From assembly GCA_965225915.1 (NCBI GenBank), contig OZ245326.1, forward strand, positions 558,001 to 622,000: 64,000 nt of DNA, in the 5' to 3' direction. Under the pieces are notes generated by a model. That model was given only the letters and a program-made list of their open reading frames with translations, searched no databases and was not told the origin of the DNA. The stretch is from JAAXHH01 sp965225915 (GTDB lineage Bacteria > JAAXHH01). Below, one piece after another: positions 34,962-43,923 of the stretch (positions are counted from its first letter, which is position 1; each line of letters starts with the position of its first letter). A program made the translations under genes and the position numbers.

Positions 34962-36701
34962 ATGCGCCTTACACTCGTCCTTACTCTACTCGCATCCATC
35001 CTGCTTCTCGCGGCTGGCATGGCCGTGAGTATACCAGCTCAATCGACGCCGCAAGTCAATTCCGTCGGCGTGACGCTGCCCCGCGACGCAGCGCCGCCCT
35101 CCATGCAGCACCTGCGGACTTTCGAGCTGAATAACCGGTACATGGACCGGGCCACGTCTTCCTACCAGAAGTCATTCGGATTTGCCTTGACGAACGAACC
35201 GCTCAACCGGGTCGATCGTAATTTCAATCTCATACCCGCCGCCGCAACCCACTGGGAAGTGACCGAAGACGGGCATACCTGGATTTTCCACCTCAGGAAA
35301 AACATGGTGTTCGGCGACGGCAGGCCCGTTACCGCCTACGACTATGCAGACACCTTCCGGCGATGGGCGGACCCCGACACGGGATTCGACTTTGAATGGT
35401 ATTACCGGTCCATCAAGAACTGGGGAGCCGTCGTCGCGCGCCAGATGCCGTTGGATTCACTGGGCGTCGAGGCGCTGGACCGGTACACCCTGGCCTTCAC
35501 CACTACCCGGCCGGCCCCCTTCGCACCCCATCTGCTCAACTACAGCTGGGTGACGCCCACCCATCAGTTCGAGAAGTACGGCGCGGCGTGGTCCACCCGG
35601 CCCGAGACCCATATCGGAAATGGTCCCTACAGGCTTAGAGAATGGACTATAAACCACCGCATCGTCCTGGAACCGAGTCCCACGTACAAAGGGCCCAGCA
35701 CACCCTACCTGGAACGGTTAACGGCCCGATTGTACAACGCGGCCGCCCAGCCCCCTTTCCTCGCTGCTTACGAGTCAGGCGAGGTCGACTACGTCCTGCT
35801 GAACAACCCCGCCGAGATCAACCGTGTCCGGTCCGATCCGGTACTTCGGAGCCACCTGAATACCTATACGAATTTCACCACGTACTATCTCATGATGGAC
35901 ACCCGCTATCCCCCCTTCGACGATTTGCGGGTCCGCCAGGCCATCAGCCATGCCATAGACCAGCCGGCCATCATGAAATCCGCCCTGAAGGACATCGCGA
36001 TTTCCGCCGTATCCATGATCCCGCCCGGTTTCCCGGCCGCCAGCCCCGAATCGCTGGCTCCCATACAGCGGTTCGATCCGGAAAGAGCACGCACATTGCT
36101 TGCGGAAGCGGGTTATCCCGACGGCAGGGGATTCCCGCCTATGACCATGTGGCTGCGCGGCGAGGCCTACCTGAGAATAGTCGCCGCCGAGGCCGTGCAG
36201 GCCATGCTGAAGCAGAACCTGAATATCGAGGTCGTCCTACAGAACGTGGAACGAAAGGTTTACACGGAGGCGATGAACGCCAAGGAGATTCCTTTTTCCA
36301 TGATCGCCTACGGATGGGATTACGTGGACCCCAGCAACCTGCTCAACCTTTGGCTGTCTAGGGGCCGCCATCCCTGGCGCAACGACCGGTTCGAGGAACT
36401 CGTCGACCACGCCAATATGCTGGTGGGTGATCCTGAACGCCGCACACAACTATACCAGGAGGCGGAAGAGATCCTGGTCAGGGACGTGGGCGGCGTATTC
36501 CTCTGGCACGATCTGGTCAACGAGATGTGGAGGCCCTATGTGCGCGGCGAGGCTATCGAAGCAAACGAATGGGGTTACAAGGCTTGGCGGGGAAACCAGA
36601 TGTTGGATCTGACAACGACGCTCTACATCTCCGAGGACATCTTGCGTGACTCGACCTCTAGGAAATCGGCAGGGCTATGGAGTTGGTTTACCCGCGAATG
36701 A
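34962..36701 (+). CDS. Family-5 solute-binding protein, copy 2
   Basis: A 579-residue paralogue of copy 1, with CCGGAG 6 bases before its ATG and a signal peptide (TLVLTLLASILLLAAGMAV, then SIPAQ). The same blocks recur in order: TNEPLNRVDRNFNLIP, VFGDGRPVTAYDYADTFR, RVRQAISHAIDQPAIM, EEILVRDVGGVFLWHD. It differs at scattered positions such as DDLRVRQAIS against NDLRVRQAFS, so its ligand range may differ. It lies 71 bases after copy 1, and the gap shows no terminator. Confidence 0.87.
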   Translation: MRLTLVLTLLASILLLAAGMAVSIPAQSTPQVNSVGVTLPRDAAPPSMQHLRTFELNNRYMDRATSSYQKSFGFALTNEPLNRVDRNFNLIPAAATHWEVTEDGHTWIFHLRKNMVFGDGRPVTAYDYADTFRRWADPDTGFDFEWYYRSIKNWGAVVARQMPLDSLGVEALDRYTLAFTTTRPAPFAPHLLNYSWVTPTHQFEKYGAAWSTRPETHIGNGPYRLREWTINHRIVLEPSPTYKGPSTPYLERLTARLYNAAAQPPFLAAYESGEVDYVLLNNPAEINRVRSDPVLRSHLNTYTNFTTYYLMMDTRYPPFDDLRVRQAISHAIDQPAIMKSALKDIAISAVSMIPPGFPAASPESLAPIQRFDPERARTLLAEAGYPDGRGFPPMTMWLRGEAYLRIVAAEAVQAMLKQNLNIEVVLQNVERKVYTEAMNAKEIPFSMIAYGWDYVDPSNLLNLWLSRGRHPWRNDRFEELVDHANMLVGDPERRTQLYQEAEEILVRDVGGVFLWHDLVNEMWRPYVRGEAIEANEWGYKAWRGNQMLDLTTTLYISEDILRDSTSRKSAGLWSWFTRE

Positions 36702-36745
36702 CTGGACCGTATATTTCCCGTCAACAACCAGATTGAATAACTTCC

Positions 36746-38578
36746 ATGGGCACATTGCGAAACCGAAAAGAACGGGCGACCCCTTCCGGCATCGTGTTCC
36801 TGCTCGCAGTCGCTGCCATAGGCTGCGCCGTGGTTGCCGCCTTCGCCGTAACACAGACCTTGAAGACCCCGGCGCAGGTCCACGAACCTGAACCGGCGGA
36901 CCGGCCCAGCGCTTCGGAAAATGCAGTCCAGGTCAACTCCGTCGGCGTAATACTGCCCTCCGACGCTGCTCCGGCGGCCCACCAGCACCTGCGCACCTTC
37001 GAGTTGAACAACCGGTACATGGACCGGTCCACTTCCTCCTACCAGAAGGTCTTTGGCTTTGCGCTAACCAACGAACCACTGACCCGGGTCGATCGCGATT
37101 TCAATCTGCTTCCCGCCGCGGCGACGCACTGGGAAGTGACTGAAGACGGGTACACGTGGATCTTCCATCTTCAGAAAGACCTGGTTTTCGGTGACGGCCG
37201 TCCCGTCACGGCCTATGACTACGAGGCTTCGTTCCGGCAGTGGGCCGATCCCAGGACCGGGTTCGATTTCGAATGGTACTATCGGCCTATCCGGAACTGG
37301 GGGGAGGTCGTGTCCGGCCGCATGCCGCTGGATTCCCTGGGCGTCGAGGCGCTGGACCCGCACACCATCGCCTTCACAACGACTCTACCAACGCCCTACG
37401 CACCGGAACTGCTCAACTACAGCTGGGTGACGCCCACCCACCTGTACGAAAAATACGGCGCGGCCTGGTCGACCCGGCCCGAGACCCACATGGGCAGTGG
37501 TCCGTTCCGCCTCAAGGAATGGACGATCAACGACCGCATCGTCCTGGAACCCAGCCCCACGTACAGGGGACCCAACAAGCCCTACCTGGAACGCATTACG
37601 GCACAACTGTTTAACGCCGCCGCCGAACCGCCCTACCTCGCCGCTTACGAGGCCGGTGAAGTCGACTACATCTTACTGAACAACCAGGCCGAAATCAACC
37701 GGGTCAAGTCCAATCCGGACCTGCGCGGCCACCTGAATTCCTATGTCGATTTCATGACCTATTACCTGATGATGGACACCCGCAATCCGCCCTTCAACGA
37801 TCTGCGTGTACGCCAGGCCTTCAGCCATGCCATCGACCAGACGGCCCTCATGAACTCCGCGCTGCGGGATGTCGGATTGCCCGCCTCATCCATGGTACCT
37901 CCCGGATTCCCGGCGGCCAACACGGAAGTGCTGGCTGCCATACAACGGTACGACCCGGAGCTCGCACGCAAGCTTTTGGCGGAAGCGGGTTACCCGGACG
38001 GACGGGGATTCCCGGCCATCAGCATGTGGCTGCGCGGGGAACCGATCGTGATCAACACGGCCGCCGAGGCGGTGCAGGCCATGCTGAAACAGAGTCTGAA
38101 TATCGAGGTCGGCGTCCGGAACGTGGAAAGGAAAGTATTCACGGAAACGATGAACGCCAAGGAACTCACCCTGGCGCTCATCCCCTACCGTTACGATTAC
38201 GTCGACGCAAGCAACCTGCTCACGTTGTGGCTGTCGAACGGGAGGCATCCCTGGCGCAATGAACGGTTCGAAGAACTGATCCTGCGGGCGAACGTACTGG
38301 TAGGCGACCCGGACCGACGTACTGTACTATACCAGGAAGCGGAGGAAATCCTCGTCCGCGACGTGGGCGGCGTGTTCCTGTGGCACGTCATAATCAATGA
38401 AATGTGGCGTCCCTACGTTCGGGGCGCGGCGCTGGAGACCAACAGGTGGGGCTACAAGGCGTGGCGGGGCAACCAAATGCTGAACCTGATGCCGACGCTG
38501 TATATGTCGCGGGAGATCCTGGACACGGATTCGAAACAGGAAACCACCGGCTTCTGGGATTGGCTGACCACCAGGTAA
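36746..38578 (+). CDS. Family-5 solute-binding protein, copy 3 (membrane-anchored N-terminus)
   Basis: A 610-residue third copy. Its N-terminus is longer and more basic (MGTLRNRKERATPSG), followed by a hydrophobic segment (IVFLLAVAAIGCAVVAAFAV) and a Pro/Glu-rich linker, which suggests a membrane anchor or slow signal rather than plain secretion. The rest is colinear with copies 1 and 2. No clear ribosome site precedes ATG 36746, so it may be translated by coupling. It ends 9 bases before the convergent ABC ATPase gene. Confidence 0.86.
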   Translation: MGTLRNRKERATPSGIVFLLAVAAIGCAVVAAFAVTQTLKTPAQVHEPEPADRPSASENAVQVNSVGVILPSDAAPAAHQHLRTFELNNRYMDRSTSSYQKVFGFALTNEPLTRVDRDFNLLPAAATHWEVTEDGYTWIFHLQKDLVFGDGRPVTAYDYEASFRQWADPRTGFDFEWYYRPIRNWGEVVSGRMPLDSLGVEALDPHTIAFTTTLPTPYAPELLNYSWVTPTHLYEKYGAAWSTRPETHMGSGPFRLKEWTINDRIVLEPSPTYRGPNKPYLERITAQLFNAAAEPPYLAAYEAGEVDYILLNNQAEINRVKSNPDLRGHLNSYVDFMTYYLMMDTRNPPFNDLRVRQAFSHAIDQTALMNSALRDVGLPASSMVPPGFPAANTEVLAAIQRYDPELARKLLAEAGYPDGRGFPAISMWLRGEPIVINTAAEAVQAMLKQSLNIEVGVRNVERKVFTETMNAKELTLALIPYRYDYVDASNLLTLWLSNGRHPWRNERFEELILRANVLVGDPDRRTVLYQEAEEILVRDVGGVFLWHVIINEMWRPYVRGAALETNRWGYKAWRGNQMLNLMPTLYMSREILDTDSKQETTGFWDWLTTR

Positions 38579-38587
38579 ATACTGGGT

Positions 38588-39286
38588 CTAATTCCCCTGG
38601 ACCGCTTCTGCCACCGCGGATTCCGTCACGATACGCCCGTCGAAGAGGCGGATGATCCGGTGGGCGTGGTCGGCCAGCATCTGGTCGTGGGTCACCATGA
38701 TGATGGTCGTTCCCGCTTCGTTGAGGTCGTTCAGCAGGTCCATCACCTCCGCGCCGTTGGCCGAATCCAGGTTTCCAGTAGGCTCGTCGGCCAGGATCAG
38801 CCGGGGATTGCCGATGACCGCCCGTGCCACGGCCACCCGCTGCTGCTGGCCGCCGGAGAGTTGTTGCGGGAAGTGGTTCCGGCGGTGGGGGATCTGCATA
38901 TGTTCCATTGCCGCGTCCACCCGTTCCTTCCGTTCCGTCTTGGAAGTGCCCAGATAGATCAGTGGCAGCTCGATGTTCTCGGATACGGTCAGTTCGTCGA
39001 TCAGGTTGAAGCTCTGGAAGACGAAGCCGATGTTGGCCTTGCGCAGATTGGCCCTTTGCCGCTCGGAGTGACCGGACACTTCCTCGTCCAGGAAATGGTA
39101 TTCCCCGCCTGAGGGGTTGTCGAGGAGACCGAGGATGTTGAGCAGCGTGGACTTGCCGCAACCGGATGGTCCCATGACGGCCACGAATTCCCCCTCGTCC
39201 ACGGTCATGGTCACATCGTTCAGCGCCGTCGTCTCCACCTCTTCAGTCGCGTAGAGCTTTTTGAGATTCTGTGTCCGGATCATGAT
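38588..39286 (-). CDS. ABC transporter ATP-binding protein (LolD/MacB type)
   Basis: A protein of about 232 residues. The ATG at 39286 has GGGAG 5 bases upstream and is chosen over 39310. The Walker A is GPSGCGKST, the Q-loop is in FVFQSFNLIDELTV, the signature LSGGQQQRVAVARA, and the Walker B LILADEPTGNLDS. It belongs to the MacB/LolD/FtsE group, which drives mechanotransmission by FtsX-like permeases. Such a permease gene is absent; the gene upstream on the same strand is an HlyD-type adaptor. It probably works with permeases encoded elsewhere. Confidence 0.9.
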   Translation of the reverse strand: MMIRTQNLKKLYATEEVETTALNDVTMTVDEGEFVAVMGPSGCGKSTLLNILGLLDNPSGGEYHFLDEEVSGHSERQRANLRKANIGFVFQSFNLIDELTVSENIELPLIYLGTSKTERKERVDAAMEHMQIPHRRNHFPQQLSGGQQQRVAVARAVIGNPRLILADEPTGNLDSANGAEVMDLLNDLNEAGTTIIMVTHDQMLADHAHRIIRLFDGRIVTESAVAEAVQGN

Positions 39287-39386
39287 CGCTCCCGTAATAT
39301 GTAGATTCACCAGGCATTTTCTTTTCGCGTATCCCGATGAGTTGCATTATACGATAAAAATGTCCGATATCGACTTGTTTTACCAG

Positions 39387-40634
39387 CTATTTCAACACCA
39401 GTTGTTCCATGTCGCCGAAGTTGTCGTACATGGAAGTGATCACCGATTCTCCCTCTTCCAGCCCCTCGAGCACCTCGAAGAACTGGCTGTTCTGCCGGCC
39501 GAGCCGGATCGGGCGCCGCACGGCGAATTCGCCCGAGGAATCCAGCACGTAGATCCACCGCCCGCCCGTCTTCTGGTAAAACCCGCCGCGGGGCACCTGG
39601 AGCGCGTCGGCCAGTTCGCCCAGGGCGATGCGTACCTGTAGCGTCTGCCCGCGCCGGAGCCCTTCCGGCATCCCTTCGGTGAACATCATGTCCGCCTCGA
39701 ACTGGCCCTCGATCACCTCGGGATATACCCGACCAATTACAAGGTTGTAGGTCCCGCCGGCGAAATCGAAGGAACCGGCCTGACCGGATCGGATGCGGGC
39801 GATGTAATGCTCGTCGATCGCCGCTCGTACCTTGAACTGGTCCTCCACGTCGATCTGACCAAGACGTTCACCACGGGGTTTGGACTCGCCCACCTCGGCG
39901 ATTAAAGAAGAAAGCAGCCCCGTTATAGGCGCACGTAGCGTCAGGTTCTCCTGGTTTTCCTTGATGACTTCGAGATTCAGGCCCAGCCGGTCGATCGACT
40001 CTTCCAGCTGCTCGATCTGCACGTCCTGATATATCGAATCCTGGCTCACAGTTTCAATGGTTACGTTCCTCCTGCGCGTCAGATATTCGAGGTTGTCCTG
40101 CGCCGCGTCGTACTCCTGGCGTTTTCCCAGGTCCGCCTCGAGCAGGGCTTCCTGCCGCTCGTACTCCCGCTCGGCCCGGCGCAATTCGTAGTCCAGTTCC
40201 ACCAGTTGCGCGCGCAGGTTCAGGCGCCGCTGCGCCATGGTAACCCTTGTCTGCCTGAGCGCGTTCACTTCCCGGAACAAATCGGCTTCGCGCTGCATGA
40301 CGTTCAGTTGAAGATTTGCGTTGGACAGGCGCAGGATGGGCGTGCCCTCCTCGATCTGCGTGCCCTCCTCGACAAAAACCTCCTCAACCCGACCGCCTTC
40401 CACCGCATCCAGGTAGATCGTCGTGAGCGGCATCACCGCGCCCTGCTCGACGATGTACTCCAGAAAGGGGCCGAAGGTTACCGGTGCGACGGTCAGCTTC
40501 CCGGCGTCCACGTTCAGCGAAGAGGTGTTGACGGTGAGCAACTGGTAGGCGGTGAAAGCGATTACCGCGGCGACCAGGCCATAGAGTGCGATCCTGCGCG
40601 GCGTAAAGCGCTTACGCTCGATCTTGCGGTCCAT
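39387..40634 (-). CDS. HlyD/MacA-type periplasmic adaptor (membrane fusion) protein
   Basis: A protein of about 415 residues. The ATG at 40634 (MDRKIERKRFTPRRIALYG) has AGGA 8 bases upstream and matches known family starts; the frame is open to 40721. One TM segment (LYGLVAAVIAFTAYQLL) is followed by a lipoyl-like strand (VEEVFVEEGTQIEEG), a long coiled-coil hairpin (about 110-230), and beta-barrel regions (LTLRAPITGLLSSLIAEVGE). Such adaptors bridge an inner-membrane ABC or RND pump to the outer membrane. It is followed by the MacB-type ATPase, giving an adaptor-ATPase pair without a permease. Confidence 0.87.
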   Translation of the reverse strand: MDRKIERKRFTPRRIALYGLVAAVIAFTAYQLLTVNTSSLNVDAGKLTVAPVTFGPFLEYIVEQGAVMPLTTIYLDAVEGGRVEEVFVEEGTQIEEGTPILRLSNANLQLNVMQREADLFREVNALRQTRVTMAQRRLNLRAQLVELDYELRRAEREYERQEALLEADLGKRQEYDAAQDNLEYLTRRRNVTIETVSQDSIYQDVQIEQLEESIDRLGLNLEVIKENQENLTLRAPITGLLSSLIAEVGESKPRGERLGQIDVEDQFKVRAAIDEHYIARIRSGQAGSFDFAGGTYNLVIGRVYPEVIEGQFEADMMFTEGMPEGLRRGQTLQVRIALGELADALQVPRGGFYQKTGGRWIYVLDSSGEFAVRRPIRLGRQNSQFFEVLEGLEEGESVITSMYDNFGDMEQLVLK

Positions 40635-40787
40635 GGTGTTGTCCTGCTCACGTTGTCTATCCGCCGTGAACATACCCACCAGGCCCTTGCGTTCTTCATC
40701 GTTTTGACGCGAATCGTTCATAAATAATCCACATACGTTTTCTGTCTACCGTGCGCCGCGAACCGGACGCGCTGTTGACTTACCCAG

Positions 40788-40851
40788 ATCCGGAGGCATC
40801 CAACAGGCAATCCGGAGGCATCCAACAGGCAATCCGGTGGTATCCGGCAGG
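40788..40851. repeat. Tandem repeat, 22-bp unit, about three copies
   Basis: The unit ATCCGGAGGCATCCAACAGG plus two bases (CA) starts at 40788 and again at 40810. A third, degenerate copy starts at 40832 and contains TCCGGTGGTATCC. It lies immediately after the stop of the lactonase gene (minus strand), between it and the adaptor gene. It does not form a strong hairpin. Confidence 0.65.
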
Positions 40852-40854
40852 TCG

Positions 40855-41886
40855 TCAGGCCAAAGTCGTCGCCATTACCCAGAAAGGCTTGTCTCCCACG
40901 GTATAATCCCGCATCGGATGCAGGCTTCCGTCGGACTGGTCTACACGGTATGCCGTCATCACGCCGGCGGCCTCTCCCGCGCAGTAGAGGTACCGTCCAT
41001 CGGGGTCGATATTGAAGGACCGCGGACTGGCGGGAACGGACACATGTCCGAAAGCGCTCAACGCACCGTCATCGGCCACGTTGAAGCCCACGATACTGTC
41101 GTGTCCCCGGTTTGACGCATAGGCCCATTTTCCGTTCCGGTGCACCTCCACGTGAGCGGTGAACCCGCCTTCCTCGTAGTCGTCGGGCAACGTGGAGACA
41201 TTCTGGAATATCGTCAGGGTTCCGCTTGTGGCGTCGAAGCGGTGCGCGGTCACCGTATTGCCCTGTTCGTTGACGATGTAGGCCACGTCGCCCTTCGGCC
41301 TGAAGCAGATATGGCGCGGCCCCGTCTCGTCGTCCGGGGGGGTCACGACCGCGGGATCATTGGGAGTAAGCAAACCCGTTTCCGCGTCGAAACGGAACTG
41401 GTTGGTCTTGTTGGTGGGACAGACGTGGGGAACGATCACGTACCGGTCCTCGACCGCCATGAGGACACCATGGGCCTTTTCGCCGGTGTCGATGTACTGA
41501 ACCAGGTCGCCGATCGAGCCGTCTTCTCCCAGGCGGTGCACGGTGATGCCGCCTCCGCCGTAGTAGACGGTGAGCAGGAAACGTCCCTGCCGGTCGGTAA
41601 CGAGGTGGGCGGGAATGCCGATGCCGGTGTCCACCTTGTTGATCAGGGTCAGTTCGCCGGACCCGGTGTCCAGCCGAAAGGCCGCGAGCGTGGTGGATTC
41701 CACGTGCGCGATGTACATCAAATCACCAGACGGGTGCAGGCACAGCGCTCCCGAAGGACCGTGTACGTCGCTGGTTGAACGCAGGGCCAGGGAACCCTTC
41801 TCGCGGTCCTGGTCGTAAACCTTCACCTGTTCATCGCCGGTTAACGAAACGAAAACTACAGTTCGGCTTTCCGGGGAAACAGCCAT
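40855..41886 (-). CDS. Lactonase-type seven-bladed beta-propeller (YbhE/Pgl family)
   Basis: A 343-residue protein starting at ATG 41886, with GAGGAGG upstream at slightly long spacing. Repeating blade motifs are clear: GALCLHPSGDLMYIAH, PAHLVTDRQGRFLLTVYY, PRHICFRPKGDVAYIVNE, TAHVEVHRNGKWAYASNR, SFNIDPDGRYLYCAG. This is the 6-phosphogluconolactonase (Pgl, lactonase) family. Related propellers hydrolyse other lactones, so the exact substrate is open. No signal peptide is present. It is divergent from lpxB. Confidence 0.87.
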   Translation of the reverse strand: MAVSPESRTVVFVSLTGDEQVKVYDQDREKGSLALRSTSDVHGPSGALCLHPSGDLMYIAHVESTTLAAFRLDTGSGELTLINKVDTGIGIPAHLVTDRQGRFLLTVYYGGGGITVHRLGEDGSIGDLVQYIDTGEKAHGVLMAVEDRYVIVPHVCPTNKTNQFRFDAETGLLTPNDPAVVTPPDDETGPRHICFRPKGDVAYIVNEQGNTVTAHRFDATSGTLTIFQNVSTLPDDYEEGGFTAHVEVHRNGKWAYASNRGHDSIVGFNVADDGALSAFGHVSVPASPRSFNIDPDGRYLYCAGEAAGVMTAYRVDQSDGSLHPMRDYTVGDKPFWVMATTLA

Positions 41887-41916
41887 GGGCGTTTAGACCT
41901 CCTCTTTATTACTTAA

Positions 41917-41946
41917 ATGACAACCTTATTGATAAGACCCTAAAAT
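41917..41946 (+). promoter_or_regulatory. Candidate sigma70-type promoter for the lpxB operon
   Basis: ATGACA (41917-41922) and TAAAAT (41941-41946), 18 bases apart, each match the consensus at five of six positions. They lie about 100 bases before lpxB in the divergent gap with the lactonase gene. Transcript mapping would settle it. Confidence 0.45.
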
Positions 41947-42048
41947 AAACTCCGAGGTTGCGGCCTCAAAGTGTATTTTGAAGTTTACATTCGTCGTCTC
42001 GGATATTGCAGCACATTCCCGACGGGCCAAATGGAAAGGGCTTGTTCA

Positions 42049-43194
42049 TTGCGGATCATGATCATCGCCGGTGAAGCATCGGGCGAGATGCACGGCGCCG
42101 GCCTGGTGGCCGCGCTCAAGGCAAGGCGGCCGGAAATCGATGTATTCGGGATCGGCGGAGACCGCATGGAACGGGCCGGATGCGCGTTGCTTTACCATAT
42201 CGAACGGTTTTCCGTCATGGGCATCACCGAAGTGGTGCGTCACCTGCCTTTCATTCGAAGGGTATTGCGCCGCTTGGAAGGTCTCCTCGAATCCCGCCGC
42301 CCCGATCTGCTGATCCTCATCGACTACCCCGACTTCAACCTGAGGCTGGCCCGCAAGGCGCGTAAGCGAGCCATACCGGTCCTGTATTACATCAGTCCCC
42401 AGGTCTGGGCCTGGAGGGCGCGACGGATCCACACCATCGTCAAGCTCGTCGACTGCATGGCCGTGGTCTTTCCCTTTGAAGTGGAATTGTATGAGAAAGC
42501 GGGGGGGAAAGTGGTCTTCGTCGGACATCCGCTGCTGGAAGTGCTCGCAAGCCGGCAGAACAAGGCCGATTTCTGCGCTGACGCAGGCCTGGATCCCGAC
42601 CGGCCGATCGTGGGCGTGCTGCCGGGCAGCCGGACCCTGGAGATGGAGAGAATGCTTCCCGCGATGGTGGGTACCTTGAAGAAGGTGCAACGAGACCTGC
42701 CCAGGGCCCAGGGAGTCATAGGACTCGCTCCCACCGTCTCCCGTGCCGACCTGGAAGCGCATCTCGAAGGCCACGCGAATGAAGTCCCCGTGGTGGAAAA
42801 CAGTACCTACGAAGTAATGAATCACGCCGACCTGTTGCTGGTCACCTCGGGAACCGCGACCCTGGAGTCGGCCTGTTTCGGCACCCCTTTACTGGTCCTT
42901 TACCGCATGTCCCGCCTGTCGTGGTGGATCGCCCGGCGCCTGGTCAACATACCGGATATCGGCCTGGTGAACGTGGTGGCCGGCCGTCGCATCGCGCCGG
43001 AGTTTCTCCAGGACGAAGTCGAACCGAAAGTACTGGCACCCGTGGTCCTCGATCTGCTAAAGGAACCGGAGAAACGGCGAGCCATGACCTGCGAACTGCG
43101 AGAAGTAAGGACCCGGCTGGGCACGCCGGGCGCCTCGTCGCGCGTCGCCGAACTCGCACTGGACATGGTGGCCGGGAAGGGTAAAGAACCATGA
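42049..43194 (+). CDS. lpxB: Lipid-A-disaccharide synthase
   Basis: LpxB joins UDP-2,3-diacylglucosamine and lipid X to form the lipid A disaccharide at the inner membrane. The frame is open from 41971, but a TTG at 42049 with GGAAAGGG 8 bases upstream gives MRIMIIAGEASGEMHG, the normal LpxB start, and 381 residues, the normal length. Motifs include VFGIGGDRMERAG, LLILIDYPDFNLRLA, YYISPQVWAWR, GVLPGSRTLEMERML and LVTSGTATLESA. It begins an operon with a DUF374 acyltransferase (4-base overlap) and waaA-lpxK, all for lipid A and Kdo. Confidence 0.95.
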   Translation: MRIMIIAGEASGEMHGAGLVAALKARRPEIDVFGIGGDRMERAGCALLYHIERFSVMGITEVVRHLPFIRRVLRRLEGLLESRRPDLLILIDYPDFNLRLARKARKRAIPVLYYISPQVWAWRARRIHTIVKLVDCMAVVFPFEVELYEKAGGKVVFVGHPLLEVLASRQNKADFCADAGLDPDRPIVGVLPGSRTLEMERMLPAMVGTLKKVQRDLPRAQGVIGLAPTVSRADLEAHLEGHANEVPVVENSTYEVMNHADLLLVTSGTATLESACFGTPLLVLYRMSRLSWWIARRLVNIPDIGLVNVVAGRRIAPEFLQDEVEPKVLAPVVLDLLKEPEKRRAMTCELREVRTRLGTPGASSRVAELALDMVAGKGKEP

Positions 43195-43847
43195 GCCAGG
43201 AAGGAGCCATGCATTCCCTGGCTGGCTTACTGGGTGCCGGCGCCATCAATCTTCTGGGGCGAACGCTCTCCATCCGCCTGATCGGGACGGAACACCATGA
43301 ACGAGCCCGTGATAACGGTCAAAACGTCCTGTATGCATTCTGGCACGAAGGATTGCTGCTGGCCACTTACGCATTCCGCAACCAGGACATACGGGTACTG
43401 GTCAGCGAACACAGGGACGGCGAATACATTGCCCGGGCTATCGAGCGGATGGGATATACGACCACACGCGGATCGTCCACCCGGGGGGGCACCCGCGCCT
43501 TGTTCCGCATGGCGGCGGCGGGCGCGGCCGGTGACGACCTGGGGGTGACCGTGGACGGCCCCAGGGGTCCCCGTCTCCAGGTAAAACCGGGGGTGCTGTT
43601 CATGGCGTGTAGATCCGGCCTGCCAATCGTTCCTTTCGCGGCCGCTTCGCATAGGGCCTGCGTGCTTTCAGGTTGGGACCGGTTCATGATCCCGAGGCCC
43701 TTTTCCGCTGCGGCCATTGCCTTCGGAGAACCACTGCTGGTCCCCGGCGATACACCGGTCGAACGCCTCGAACCGTACCGGGAACAACTCCAGCATCGCC
43801 TGCTGAACGCCCGGGACACCGCCGAGCGAAGCCTGGTTAAACCCTGA
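43191..43847 (+). CDS. DUF374 lysophospholipid acyltransferase family protein
   Basis: A 218-residue protein overlapping the lpxB stop. DUF374 hallmarks are NVLYAFWHEGLLLA (His of the acyltransferase-like site), VLVSEHRDGEYIARAI, YTTTRGSSTRGG, and LGVTVDGPRGPR. This family sits with lipid A genes in many diderms, and the fold resembles LpxL-type acyltransferases. It may therefore add a secondary acyl chain to the Kdo-lipid A precursor, but direct proof for the family is limited. The N-terminus has a hydrophobic helix for membrane contact. Confidence 0.85.
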   Translation: MSQEGAMHSLAGLLGAGAINLLGRTLSIRLIGTEHHERARDNGQNVLYAFWHEGLLLATYAFRNQDIRVLVSEHRDGEYIARAIERMGYTTTRGSSTRGGTRALFRMAAAGAAGDDLGVTVDGPRGPRLQVKPGVLFMACRSGLPIVPFAAASHRACVLSGWDRFMIPRPFSAAAIAFGEPLLVPGDTPVERLEPYREQLQHRLLNARDTAERSLVKP

Positions 43848-43884
43848 ACGCCACGTATATTTCGGACGCTGCCGACGGAGGCCG

Positions 43885-43921
43885 GACAGACTCCTGGCAC
43901 CACCGTTCCGACAGACTCCTG
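43885..43921. repeat. Direct repeat of GACAGACTCCTG before waaA-lpxK
   Basis: The 12-mer occurs at 43885-43896 and 43910-43921. The second copy abuts the ATG at 43924, which has no ordinary ribosome site. It is short and may be chance or a local duplication. Confidence 0.5.
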
Positions 43922-43923
43922 AC

